DNA of 63,098 bases from the NCBI GenBank assembly GCA_009877105.1, contig WXFD01000004.1, positions 1-63,098 of the forward strand, read 5' to 3'. Position numbers and translations under genes: made by a program. The notes under the pieces were generated by a model. That model saw only the letters and a program-made list of their open reading frames with translations, was not told the origin of the DNA and ran no database searches. Source of the stretch: Bacteroidales bacterium (GTDB lineage: Bacteria > Bacteroidota > Bacteroidia > Bacteroidales > VadinHA17). This document shows positions 54,972 through 63,098 of this stretch, piece by piece (position 1 is the first letter of the stretch; each line of letters starts with the position of its first letter).

Positions 54972-55490
54972 ATGAGTAAGTTGCCTGCCATCATGGAAGA
55001 GACCATTGCCAGTTTCATTTATTTTGTGAGGGGTGAAAAGGTAATGCTGGATGCTGATCTGGCAAAGCTTTATATGGTGGAAACCAGGGTATTAAAGCAG
55101 GCAGTAAGAAGAAATATAAGACGGTTCCCTGTGGATTTTATGTTTGAGCTTACAGATCAGGAGATTGATACTTTGGTATCACAAAATGTGATACCATCAA
55201 AAAAAGTATTAGGTGGATCAAAACCATTTGCTTTTACAGAACAGGGTATTGCCATGCTTTCAAGTATTCTGAACAGCAATACAGCAGTGCAGGTCAATAT
55301 TGCAATTCTACGGACATTTGTAAAATTAAGGAAACTGCTGGAGGTTCATAAAGATCTGGCCATCAAAATAGGAAAGCTTGAGCAAAAGTATGATGAGCAG
55401 TTCAGAATCGTTTTCACGGCTTTACAGCAAATGATCAGGGAAAACAATGAGCCGAGACCCAAAATTGGGTTTAAACAATCCGGAGAATAG
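54972..55490 (+). CDS. ORF6N domain protein
   Basis: 172 residues. The ORF6N DNA-binding domain spans about residues 10-95: ASFIYFVRGEKVMLDADLAKLYMVETRVLKQAVRRNIRRFPVDFMFELTDQEIDTLVSQNV, GSKPFAFTEQGIAMLSSILNS. A C-terminal coiled coil follows (LLEVHKDLAIKIGKLEQKYDEQF). The family is usually phage or plasmid related and thought to bind DNA. Its operator-like palindrome lies just upstream and again within codons for LVSQNVIPS. Confidence 0.88.
   Translation: MSKLPAIMEETIASFIYFVRGEKVMLDADLAKLYMVETRVLKQAVRRNIRRFPVDFMFELTDQEIDTLVSQNVIPSKKVLGGSKPFAFTEQGIAMLSSILNSNTAVQVNIAILRTFVKLRKLLEVHKDLAIKIGKLEQKYDEQFRIVFTALQQMIRENNEPRPKIGFKQSGE
55175..55195. repeat. Intragenic copy of the ORF6N palindrome
   Basis: GGTATCAC-AAAAT-GTGATACC lies in the ORF6N coding region and is extended by one further pair (T/A) outside. 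It has identical arms and spacer length to the upstream palindrome (54943-54963). It encodes part of LVSQNVIPS. Confidence 0.85.
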
Positions 55491-55838
55491 CAAGCTTTGG
55501 TACGAAGAATTATATCACCATGCCAGAGTTTTGACAAAGGTCGCACCTCTGCCGTAGGCCCTGAAAGGACTGAATATGATTCATATCCATCTTAAGTATC
55601 AACTCGGGCAATTATCCTATTCTGAAATATTCACGAATTTTTATCTGAAACGATAAGAGTCTGAGGGAAAGAGTGTTATGCTTGCCGTTTTTGCTTGATT
55701 AGGCTGGAGCCTGGACTTTTATAATACACTGGATTTTTGGGGTCATAATCTCGTTCTAAATCCATTAGGCTTTAAATTTTGAGTCTCATTCTTGTCCGGT
55801 TTTTAATATTCCCAGACAGATCTTATTTCATATTTCAA
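55491..55838. other. Intergenic, nothing recognised
   Basis: 348 bases between convergent ORF6N and mcrC genes. No open frame, terminator or repeat was recognised. Confidence 0.35.
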
Positions 55839-57299
55839 CTAATTTCGTAATGCTTCGCTTAAAAATTTTATAGCTTCTGTCTTATCTGTAGTCATTGGTA
55901 CTGCCGTAAGCAGGAGATTTATTTTTCGATTACCAGCGTATAATGAAGCTTTATGGAAGATCCTGTTTCTAGAAATCATTGATCTCCAGGTAGTTTCTTG
56001 ACATGGGTAAACCAGACAACTTGTTATATTTCTTTTATCTGATAAAGTTGAATAGGCTAATATTTGAAGCAGATCTTCCCGGTGTTGTTCTCTTATTACT
56101 TCCTCAACTCTACTCCATGTATGAAAATTAATCTCTTCCCAATGCTGTTTGTACTTTGCATCGAGGATTATAATATCATTCTCCCTTTCAATAATTACAT
56201 CAGGCAGTAAATATTTCTGAGAGCCTGTGAATGGGGGATCCCAAGAGATAGGAGTGATAGTTTCACGCTTTCTGCCTGCTTTTACCTGGCCGCCAATATT
56301 ACGAACAATATCACCAGCTACAGTTTCTATCCAGGCTTCAAAGAAATGTTCCATTGGCATTATCCATGGCAGACCCTGTAAGTTTGAAAGCCCGGCTAAG
56401 CCTCGTTCCTCAATTGTCCATTCAATAGCCCGTAGACCCTCTCTAAAAGCCTCAGTACGGATTGGAATAGTATTCCAGCGTTGCATGCTAATTGAGGTAG
56501 GTTGTTTTGGCAACACTGAATTAACTCTAGAAATCAAATATTGGCAAAGTTCAACTAATTGCAATACAAAGATACCTGCTGCCCTCTGACTTTGAAGCGA
56601 AGCCATTATGAGTTTAAGAGTATGGTGAATACCCGACTTAAGGTCATCATTATCTTGTAAACTGGGATATTTACAGGGTATATTTAGTAATCTTAATGTT
56701 GGCAGGCGCCGGGTGGCATACTGATTCCAGTTTACTGAACCCTTTGGAGCACTAAGATCCGCCTCAATGAAACTGAAATTTCTGTTAAGCTGATCAAGCA
56801 TTAACTGGATCCTGTACAAAGTGATACTTGAGAGAACCCATGGCGGGATCTTCCTTTCTGTCCCGGGCACTAAAGGTAGTCTCAAAGGAGTCGGGACAAT
56901 TTTCCATCCCATTGACGAAAGCATTGGACCTAAGCCTGACCAATCAAATCTTGGTTTAATTATAAGTCCGTAATCTACCCTTCCGGAGGTAGGTGACAGC
57001 AAAGGTGCAGCGCCAATGCAATTTGTTGATGAGAATAAAAGCGATATTTTTTGTCCATCGTATCTGATTTCAACGCTTACCCCAAAGTCGTGAAGTATAC
57101 CTCTGTTGTCGTGTATGAATTGAGTGGCAAGCCTGGCAATCTGAGATTCAGGATTACGAGTCCTGCCATCCTTCAATAAAAACTGTGCAGGTATCTCGCA
57201 CAATCCCAAATCAGTCATTTCAATACATTGAGTAGCCGATTTCTCCACTGAGACTTGTGGAGCCCGGAAAAACGATCTTCTTCCTGATTGTTTAGCCAT
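55839..57299 (-). CDS. mcrC: McrC-like nuclease subunit of McrBC restriction system
   Basis: 486 residues. A PD-(D/E)xK nuclease core is visible near 365-395: PFTGSQKYLLPDVIIERENDIIILDAKYKQHWEE, preceded by HFFEAWIETVAGDIV, as in McrC. The N-terminal half matches the McrC region that contacts the McrB motor. It lies 15 bases after mcrB. Cuts DNA when the McrB GTPase recognises modified cytosine sites (established for E. coli); the modification recognised here is unknown. Confidence 0.88.
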   Translation of the reverse strand: MAKQSGRRSFFRAPQVSVEKSATQCIEMTDLGLCEIPAQFLLKDGRTRNPESQIARLATQFIHDNRGILHDFGVSVEIRYDGQKISLLFSSTNCIGAAPLLSPTSGRVDYGLIIKPRFDWSGLGPMLSSMGWKIVPTPLRLPLVPGTERKIPPWVLSSITLYRIQLMLDQLNRNFSFIEADLSAPKGSVNWNQYATRRLPTLRLLNIPCKYPSLQDNDDLKSGIHHTLKLIMASLQSQRAAGIFVLQLVELCQYLISRVNSVLPKQPTSISMQRWNTIPIRTEAFREGLRAIEWTIEERGLAGLSNLQGLPWIMPMEHFFEAWIETVAGDIVRNIGGQVKAGRKRETITPISWDPPFTGSQKYLLPDVIIERENDIIILDAKYKQHWEEINFHTWSRVEEVIREQHREDLLQILAYSTLSDKRNITSCLVYPCQETTWRSMISRNRIFHKASLYAGNRKINLLLTAVPMTTDKTEAIKFLSEALRN

Positions 57300-57314
57300 G
57301 TTTCAACAAACATC

Positions 57315-58765
57315 TTACAGACTTTCTATCCACTGCAGGTGACCTCTTATCGAATCAGCAAATGAGGCAACATATCCTTGTGCCAGATATTCTTCAAGTA
57401 GTGGCACAAGTTCAACCTTCAATGTATTTTTTGCTTTCTCAGGGTCAATTTCGAGAAAATATGAGTGCCCAGGGACCAGGTTAAATGCTTCATCGTTCGA
57501 GTATTCCACAAAAATAGAAATAGTCTTCAGGAAAGCTTCCTGCATCAGCTCACAGGAATTTTGCATAACAACTTCCATTTGCGGCCAGAGCTTGAGATAT
57601 GCAAATCTTCTTCGTACAGCAACATCAACAATAGCGATACTCCTGTCGGCAGTATTCATGGTCCCCAGTATATGTAAGTTTTCCGGAAGTTGCAAAACGT
57701 TGAAAATGGGTTCACCATAATCATGTGCAAGCTTTACTTTTCTGGCGCTCTTAGGCTCAAACAGATATATTGCTTCGCCAAGCACCTTTGACAGATCTGC
57801 CCGATTGATTTCATCAATATTCAGCAGGTAACTCCTGCCGTCTGATTTTAATGTTTCGACGACAGCCTCCATTAATTCACCTTTTTTAGGTGTAAAATGA
57901 AAGCCTAATTCACTGGTGTCCTTTTCTGGTGACAGACCGCCAATAAAAGTCTCATAAGTTGTGTTAGGATGAAACTGAATTGTTGTCCCGTGGTTATGAT
58001 AGTTTTCACTCAAAATTTGCATTGCCATTCTTGTTTTCCCGATTCCCGGAGGCCCCTCCAGAATGACATATTTTCGTGTATTTAAAAGGTCAACAACTTC
58101 TTGTGAGTCGATCTTTGGGAATAAGTTGGTAAAGTATTCAGCTCTTATGTTTTCGTTATCTTGTATAGAGCCTGCTCTTGGAGTAATCCCCCTTTCTTCA
58201 AACATAAGATCAAGGAATGCCTTTAGTAATTTAGCTGTGGTTTCCTGGTTCTCTGTCGGCCGGTAAATTCCATAAAGTACCTTGCCGTATCTGTCAAATA
58301 CCGATGAATAATCACTAAAAATCTGTCTGATGTTAAACGGGACGTCCAGATCCGTTCTTGTAGGATCTTGTTTTGACCATGCTAACAATTCTCCTTTTTC
58401 ATGCTGGGAGTTCACCATGTTGCAGATTGCCCGAACTTTCCTGATATGACCAGGACGTCCAAGGACACTCTCATCCGGACTCAGGCCCTGGGTTCCAATT
58501 ACTAATGATACGAGGCATGGACCGTTGTCTACGGGAAAAATCACAAATGACATACCTCCATAAGCTCTTGAATCAGGGTTTGAAGGATGGATTAAAGCTG
58601 CAAATGGCACTCCGCTTTCGGGTGAAAATCCTGGTGCTCTAAGAGTAATTGTTTTTTTGCTTTCTCTGGATATCTGGAATTTGAGCTGGAATAAAGTTCG
58701 TCAAATGCTTCTTCACATCTTTGTTTCCAGTTAAATGCAAGCGATAAGCCATCACGAACATGCAC
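57315..58765 (-). CDS. mcrB: McrB-like AAA GTPase subunit, possible -1 frameshift
   Basis: The main frame runs from GTG 58610 to 57315 (431 residues): Walker A EGPPGIGKTRMAM, Walker B LLNIDEINRADLSKVLGEAIYLFE, GTMNTADRSIAIVDVAVRRRFAYL (McrB signature). It seems to lack a natural N-terminus. An upstream frame from GTG 58765 (VRDGLSLAFNWKQRCEEAF..., then YPEKAKK) looks protein-like and joins it at a run of seven A residues (58652-58658) in the phase A AAA AAA. Continuous product would be about 483 residues. Either programmed -1 slippage, a one-base indel, or two separate starts. Confidence 0.85.
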
Positions 58766-58819
58766 ATTTGGTGGCCCCTACGCGCAATATCCAACCCCTC
58801 GGCCACCAAAAGAGCATGT

Positions 58820-58850
58820 TTTGTCATCCCGCCGTTTCATATTAAATTTG
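58820..58850 (+). promoter_or_regulatory. Promoter of vsr-dcm-EcoRII operon
   Basis: TTTG (58820-58823), 19 bases, TAAATTTG (58843-58850): a perfect Bacteroidota -33/-7 match. The -7 box ends four bases before the vsr ATG (58855), so the transcript would start at about the start codon, giving a leaderless or nearly leaderless vsr mRNA. Confidence 0.7.
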
Positions 58851-58854
58851 GATC

Positions 58855-59277
58855 ATGGATGTCCTTACTCCAGAGCAACGATCAAAAAATATGAAGGCTA
58901 TCAGAAGCAAAAACACTAAGATGGAAGTGCTTCTGGCGAAAAGTCTATGGGCAAAAGGAATCAGATATAGAAAGAATGATCAAACAGTCTATGGTAAACC
59001 GGACTTAACAATTAAAAAACATAAAATTGCTATATTCGTAGACAGTGAATACTTTCACGGTAAAAACTGGAATACAAATAGATACAGAATCAAGACAAAT
59101 AGAGAGTTTTGGTGGAAGAAGATAGAATCAAACATGAAACGAGACAAATCAGTTAATGCTTATCTTGTTGAAAAAAAATGGAAAGTCATAAGATTTTGGA
59201 GCCAGGATATTAATAAAAAACTGGACATTTGTATTAATAAAATCATTGAAGCAATTAACAACCAAAAGGATGCTTAA
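58855..59277 (+). CDS. vsr: Very short patch repair endonuclease
   Basis: 140 residues. [28 protein letters not shown] and [22 protein letters not shown], then [23 protein letters not shown] match Vsr; the catalytic Asp lies in KPDL. The usual zinc-binding GCFWHGC is SEYFHGK, so the zinc cysteines are missing. Vsr nicks T:G mismatches made by deamination of methylated cytosine at Dcm-type sites. Overlaps the methyltransferase start by eight bases. Lower GC than the left part of the window suggests transfer as a unit. Confidence 0.92.
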   Translation: MDVLTPEQRSKNMKAIRSKNTKMEVLLAKSLWAKGIRYRKNDQTVYGKPDLTIKKHKIAIFVDSEYFHGKNWNTNRYRIKTNREFWWKKIESNMKRDKSVNAYLVEKKWKVIRFWSQDINKKLDICINKIIEAINNQKDA

Positions 59278-60511
59278 ATACTCCGACATAAGGAGAAAAC
59301 TAAACATAAATATCTCAGGACCAGAACAAACTCATTTGGCCTATCTTACTCATTTTCTTCAATCACAGAAAAATGGAGTATCACATTTGTTTATAACACA
59401 GGCCACTGAATATATTTACAAACTAAAACTGGAAGCAGATCCGGTAGACGAGCCATACTTCCAAGACAGACTACCGATTGAATGGGATATACCATTTCCG
59501 CCTGTCCAAAAACCAAAATTCACCTTCATTGATCTCTTTGCAGGAATTGGAGGATTTAGGATAGCCTTCCAAAGTCATGGAGGTAAATGTGTCTTTTCAA
59601 GTGAATGGAATTATTTTGCTCAAAAAACCTATGAGGCAAATTTCGGAGAGGTACCATTCGGTGACATTACAAAAATTAACGAAAAAGAGATCCCGGATCA
59701 TGATGTTCTAGTAGCCGGATTTCCATGTCAGCCATTTTCGATTGCCGGTGTATCAAAAAAGAACGCACTGGGCAGGAATCACGGATTTAAAGATGAAACA
59801 CAGGGAACATTATTCTTTGACATAGCCAGAATACTTAACGAAAAGAAACCCAAAGCTTTTCTACTTGAGAATGTTAAGAATCTAGTTTCACACGATTCAG
59901 GTAATACATTTCGTATTATTTCAAAAACTCTTGATAATCTTGGATATAACATACATTTTGATGTTCTTGATGGTAAGTATTTTGTACCTCAACACCGTGA
60001 GAGAATCGTAATCGTTGGATTCTTAAGAGAAATTTTCAAGGGAAAGGAAGAATTTCAATTTACCGAAATGCCTGCTCCAATTCACAAACTGTCCGATATA
60101 CTAGAAAAGAATCCTGATAAAAAATATACACTTACAGATAAATTGTGGGAATACTTAAAGAACTATTCCGAAAAACACAAAGCAAAAGGTAATGGATTCG
60201 GATTTGGTCTGACAGATATAAATGGAATTTCCAGAACCTTGAGCGCTCGTTATTACAAGGACGGTTCTGAAATCCTTATTCCGCAAAAAGGCAGGAATCC
60301 CAGAAGACTGACTCCAAGAGAGTGTGCCAGATTGCAAGGCTATCCTGATAAATTCATTATTCCTGTATCAGACAATCAAGCTTACAGACAATTTGGAAAT
60401 TCTGTCGTAGTTCCTCTAATGAAAGCTGTTGCCGGAAAACTGGTTTCCGAACTTCAAAAACAAAATGGACAGTATTCTTCAAAACGCAGTACAGTCAGCA
60501 CAAAAAGCTGA
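59270..60511 (+). CDS. dcm: DNA (cytosine-5) methyltransferase
   Basis: 413 residues from ATG 59270 ([13 protein letters not shown]); an upstream ATG at 59246 is possible but lies deeper in vsr. Motif [13 protein letters not shown] (about 93), motif IV FPCQPFS with catalytic Cys (about 158), motif VI ENVKNL, motif VIII QHRERI, motif [10 protein letters not shown]. By association with an EcoRII-type nuclease it probably methylates the inner cytosine of CCWGG (inference). It overlaps the nuclease gene by 47 bases. Confidence 0.93.
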   Translation: MLKYSDIRRKLNINISGPEQTHLAYLTHFLQSQKNGVSHLFITQATEYIYKLKLEADPVDEPYFQDRLPIEWDIPFPPVQKPKFTFIDLFAGIGGFRIAFQSHGGKCVFSSEWNYFAQKTYEANFGEVPFGDITKINEKEIPDHDVLVAGFPCQPFSIAGVSKKNALGRNHGFKDETQGTLFFDIARILNEKKPKAFLLENVKNLVSHDSGNTFRIISKTLDNLGYNIHFDVLDGKYFVPQHRERIVIVGFLREIFKGKEEFQFTEMPAPIHKLSDILEKNPDKKYTLTDKLWEYLKNYSEKHKAKGNGFGFGLTDINGISRTLSARYYKDGSEILIPQKGRNPRRLTPRECARLQGYPDKFIIPVSDNQAYRQFGNSVVVPLMKAVAGKLVSELQKQNGQYSSKRSTVSTKS

Positions 60512-61637
60512 AATAGCATTTACAAAATTTATTACTGCTAACGATACCGGTACTACAGGAGGTCATCAGTCAGGCTTTCACATTCATAAAAATGCCTGGC
60601 CCTTATTCTTTTCAAAACCGGGAGAGAAAGGCAGTAACCGTGATTTAATGGTTACAATTAAATGGCAAAATGACTTTATTACGACAAGTCGTTTTATCTA
60701 CTACGGTGTTGGTACAAGAAATGAATATAGACTAACAAGGTTCGGAAAAGGATTCCCTTTCTTAACAGAAGATAATGTCGGTGACTTATTGATCCTATGC
60801 AAACGCGAATCCGAAAATTATGAAGCATTTGTACTTCAGAAAGACGAAGAAATAGAAGATTTTCTTGCAGCGCTCAATATTACTGTAAACGACACAAATA
60901 AAATTATTCCAAAACAATTTGAGCTTTCTCGGGAAGATAAAATGTATCAGTGCTTTATTACCTATCTGAAATCACTGAAAATAGACTTTCCAGTAACGAC
61001 AGAACTTTCACTTAATGCAAGACGATGCTTCAATAATGCTTTTGAAATAAAACTTAATCAGGTAATAAATGATCCGGACAATATTTTGATTAACTGGCTT
61101 GATGCAGAGTTTAAACTGTTTAAAACAATCGAAAATGACCGGTATGCTATTAGGATTAATACTCCCTTCTCCTCAGTAGAAGAATTAGTCGAAACAGCAA
61201 ATACGATCCTGAACCGAAGAAAAAGCAGAGCAGGTAAATCTCTAGAACATCATCTAACAGAAGTCTTTAGTCTTTCACAAGTATCTTTTGAATCTCAAGT
61301 AAATACAGAAGGTAATAAGAAGCCCGACTTTTTATTCCCAAGTCAGGAAGCATATCTTAATCCAAGATTTAATCCTGAAAAACTTTGTGTTTTGGCGTCA
61401 AAGACAACATGTAAAGACAGATGGAGACAAATTCTTAACGAGGCAGACAGGATTAAAACAAAACACCTTTTTACTTTACAGCAGGGGATATCTTCCAACC
61501 AACTGGATGAAATGATTAAATCAAATGTTCAATTGGTAGTGCCTAGATTTTATATTTCAAGTTTTCCTACAAAATATCGGGACCAAATTCTGACTCTGGG
61601 CAGCTTCATCAAATATATTCAGACTACTCAGACATGA
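60465..61637 (+). CDS. EcoRII-type restriction endonuclease
   Basis: 390 residues from ATG 60465 ([14 protein letters not shown]); a longer frame to 60429 is unlikely. The N-terminal effector/DNA-binding domain ([29 protein letters not shown]) and C-terminal catalytic domain ([54 protein letters not shown]) match EcoRII, with catalytic Lys and Arg in KTTCKDRWR. It should cut CCWGG, using a second site as activator. Last gene of the vsr-dcm-nuclease operon. Confidence 0.92.
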   Translation: MDSILQNAVQSAQKAEIAFTKFITANDTGTTGGHQSGFHIHKNAWPLFFSKPGEKGSNRDLMVTIKWQNDFITTSRFIYYGVGTRNEYRLTRFGKGFPFLTEDNVGDLLILCKRESENYEAFVLQKDEEIEDFLAALNITVNDTNKIIPKQFELSREDKMYQCFITYLKSLKIDFPVTTELSLNARRCFNNAFEIKLNQVINDPDNILINWLDAEFKLFKTIENDRYAIRINTPFSSVEELVETANTILNRRKSRAGKSLEHHLTEVFSLSQVSFESQVNTEGNKKPDFLFPSQEAYLNPRFNPEKLCVLASKTTCKDRWRQILNEADRIKTKHLFTLQQGISSNQLDEMIKSNVQLVVPRFYISSFPTKYRDQILTLGSFIKYIQTTQT

Positions 61638-61644
61638 TCCGGAT

Positions 61645-61703
61645 GCAGGCACTTTTGCAAGTCACACAAGCGACACAAAACCAAAACTTGCAAAAGAGCC
61701 TGC
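61645..61703. terminator. Long hairpin after the EcoRII gene
   Basis: GCAGGCACTTTTGCAAGT (61645-61662) and ACTTGCAAAAGAGCCTGC (61686-61703) pair over 18 bases with one mismatch and a 23-base loop, starting seven bases after the stop codon. No T-run follows, so it may be a Rho-independent-like stabiliser, an IS-related palindrome, or an attachment-type structure. Confidence 0.5.
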
Positions 61704-61754
61704 TAGTACAACATGACTATTACCTGGACAAATAAAATACGCCTGCATATAACA

Positions 61755-63098
61755 TGAATTAGTCAAGACTTAATCTGACAGTTAGGGATTAAACTCTATT
61801 TGAATTTAAAGCAAACAAAAAGAAGTTTAACCCCAAAAACTGTCAGAAATGAATGTAGAAGCAAAATTAATCAAAAGCAAGTTAGGTTTATTAAAACTAT
61901 CCGAAGAACTTGGCAACGTGTCAAAAGCCTGTAAGGTAATGGGCTATAGCAGAGACACCTTTTACCGATACCGTGAGCTATATGATATTGGAGGTGAACT
62001 GGCCCTGAAAGAGATCAGCAGGAGGAAGCCAGTACTCAGGAACCGTGTTGAAGAACATATTGAAGAAGCAGTTTTAAAACTGGCAACTGACAACCCTGCA
62101 TTAGGCCAGGTTCGTGTATCTAATGAACTCAAAAAGCGTGGATTGTTTATCTCTCCCGGTGGTGTTCGCAGTGTCTGGCTACGTCATGACATGGAGACTT
62201 TTAAAAAACGTTTGAAAGCCCTTGAGACCCTTATCGCCCAGGATGGTATTATCCTCACCGAGAACCAGGTCGCTGCTTTGGAACGGAAAAAGGTGGAACA
62301 GGAAGTCAAAGGAGAAATTGAAACCTATCATCCGGGTTATCTTGGTGCGCAGGATACCTATTACGTTGGGACAATCAAGGGAGTTGGCAGAATCTACCAA
62401 CAGACCTTTATTGATACATACTCAAAAACCGTTCAGGTGAAGCTTTATGACCGCAAAAATGCCTTAGTGTCAGCCGATATCCTTAACGATAGAGTGATCC
62501 CGTTCTATGATAAGTATAATATCCCGTTGCTCAGAATATTGACTGACAGGGGGACTGAGTTCTGCGGTGCCAGAGAACATCACGAATATCAACTTTATCT
62601 TGCTCTTGAGGACATCGACCACACGAGAACCAAGGCACGCTCACCACAGACCAATGGAATCTGTGAACGCTTTCATAGGACCGTCCAAAATGAGTTCTAT
62701 GCCATTGCTTTCAGGAAGAAGATTTACACTTCAACCGATCAGCTTCAGGAAGATCTGGACAGGTGGGTATATGAATATAACTACGAGCGTCCTCATACCG
62801 GGAAACATTGCTATGGGAAAACACCAATGCAAACTTTCCTCGATAGCATCCACCTGGCCAAAGAAAAAATGCTGCACTTGCAATATCAGGAAATGAACAA
62901 CGAAAACCATTTATCCGCTGTAGGCAAACAAAAAGCGTCCGATGAGATTGATGCAAGACCGGATAATGCCTCTGAAAATGAACATCTATCATCCGCTCAC
63001 TTTAGCCTTGCAGAAATCGAAGAGGATGATAACTTTGCTGAAGCGATAAATGGTCAGTAAAAAATGCCCTACTGTCAGATCAAGTACTGACTATTACA
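61755..63098 (+). mobile_element. IS481-family insertion sequence, complete to the window edge
   Basis: Terminal inverted repeats of 28 bases (61755-61782 and 63071-63098) match at 23 positions and both begin TG(A/T)A. Element length is 1344 bases and it holds one transposase gene. The right repeat ends exactly at the last base, so target-site duplications cannot be checked and the window probably ends at a repeat-induced contig break. Confidence 0.85.
61849..63060 (+). CDS. IS481-family transposase
   Basis: 403 residues. N-terminal helix-turn-helix (LIKSKLGLLKLSEELGNVSKACKVMGYSRDTFYRYRELY), then a second HTH-like region (LGQVRVSNELKKRGLFISPGGVRSVW). The RNase-H-like core contains DTYYVGTIKGVG, then LLRILTDRGTEFCG and SPQTNGICERFHRTVQNEFY, giving the DDE triad. 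Reading frame and terminal repeats are intact, so the element may be active. Confidence 0.93.
   Translation: MNVEAKLIKSKLGLLKLSEELGNVSKACKVMGYSRDTFYRYRELYDIGGELALKEISRRKPVLRNRVEEHIEEAVLKLATDNPALGQVRVSNELKKRGLFISPGGVRSVWLRHDMETFKKRLKALETLIAQDGIILTENQVAALERKKVEQEVKGEIETYHPGYLGAQDTYYVGTIKGVGRIYQQTFIDTYSKTVQVKLYDRKNALVSADILNDRVIPFYDKYNIPLLRILTDRGTEFCGAREHHEYQLYLALEDIDHTRTKARSPQTNGICERFHRTVQNEFYAIAFRKKIYTSTDQLQEDLDRWVYEYNYERPHTGKHCYGKTPMQTFLDSIHLAKEKMLHLQYQEMNNENHLSAVGKQKASDEIDARPDNASENEHLSSAHFSLAEIEEDDNFAEAINGQ

Noticed and set aside
58639..58827. 62-codon frame MTKHALLVAEGLDIARRG... next to mcrB
   Set aside because: It overlaps a better protein-like frame that joins mcrB through the A7 run. It is probably a shadow.
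55839..61637. Self-conflict between McrBC and the cytosine methyltransferase
   Set aside because: With the E. coli purine-5mC specificity, CCWGG methylation is not a target. The conflict is not supported, though the specificity here is unproven.

Overview
The window comes from a Bacteroidota chromosome, most likely a Bacteroidales/Marinilabiliales-type anaerobe. The signs are several lineage-typical families (DUF6702, DUF4943, DUF6150, YitT, LytTR two-component pairs, lipoproteins, TonB-dependent receptors) and promoters of the Bacteroidota type (TTTG, about 19-20 bases, TAnnTTTG). No rRNA, tRNA or CRISPR array was recognised. The right edge coincides with the terminal inverted repeat of an insertion sequence, so the window probably ends at a contig break.

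Left part (1-15 kb): a DUF302 relic, a metallo-hydrolase, a large lipoprotein esterase, two copies of a GAGTGA-rich hairpin-forming repeat, a broken GIY-YIG gene, then scattered housekeeping and membrane genes (CDF-like protein, patatin, small MscS channel, YycJ-like hydrolase, beta-barrel protein, YitT, molybdopterin oxidoreductase, pdxH) and a small OsmC / ferredoxin / ferredoxin-reductase cluster.

15-25 kb: an aspartate ammonia-lyase fused to a cyclic-nucleotide-binding-like domain, then a nickel locus: nikR, a TonB receptor, and a substrate-binding protein, permease and ATPase, ending in an unusual TsaA(TrmO)-FmdE fusion. Tight spacing and stop/start overlaps make the receptor-to-fusion stretch a likely NikR-controlled operon.

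25-31 kb: a compact redox operon on the minus strand (unusual thioredoxin-like protein, trxB, membrane-anchored thioredoxin, thioredoxin-glutaredoxin fusion, GroES-like protein, OsmC), with a divergent Crp/Fnr regulator and an FNR-like half-palindromic site between them. A divergent, insertion-bearing thymidylate synthase follows.

31-55 kb: accessory region with an isomerase-like protein, ATPases, GH3 and GH20 enzymes, a LytTR two-component system with a beta-barrel partner, glycerol dehydrogenase, a serine hydrolase, a SWIM protein, and many broken duplicates. The order DUF4143 ATPase - lipoprotein - serine hydrolase appears in three differently decayed copies (40.5-42.2, 46.7-48.2 and 50.2-52.8 kb). 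Truncated relics of two other genes found here lie at 34.4-34.7 kb.

55-63 kb: a defence island. An ORF6N protein carries the same palindrome in its promoter and its own coding region. McrBC (with a possible -1 frameshift in mcrB) is divergent from a vsr - dcm - EcoRII-type restriction operon, whose near-perfect promoter implies an almost leaderless vsr transcript. A complete IS481-family element closes the window.
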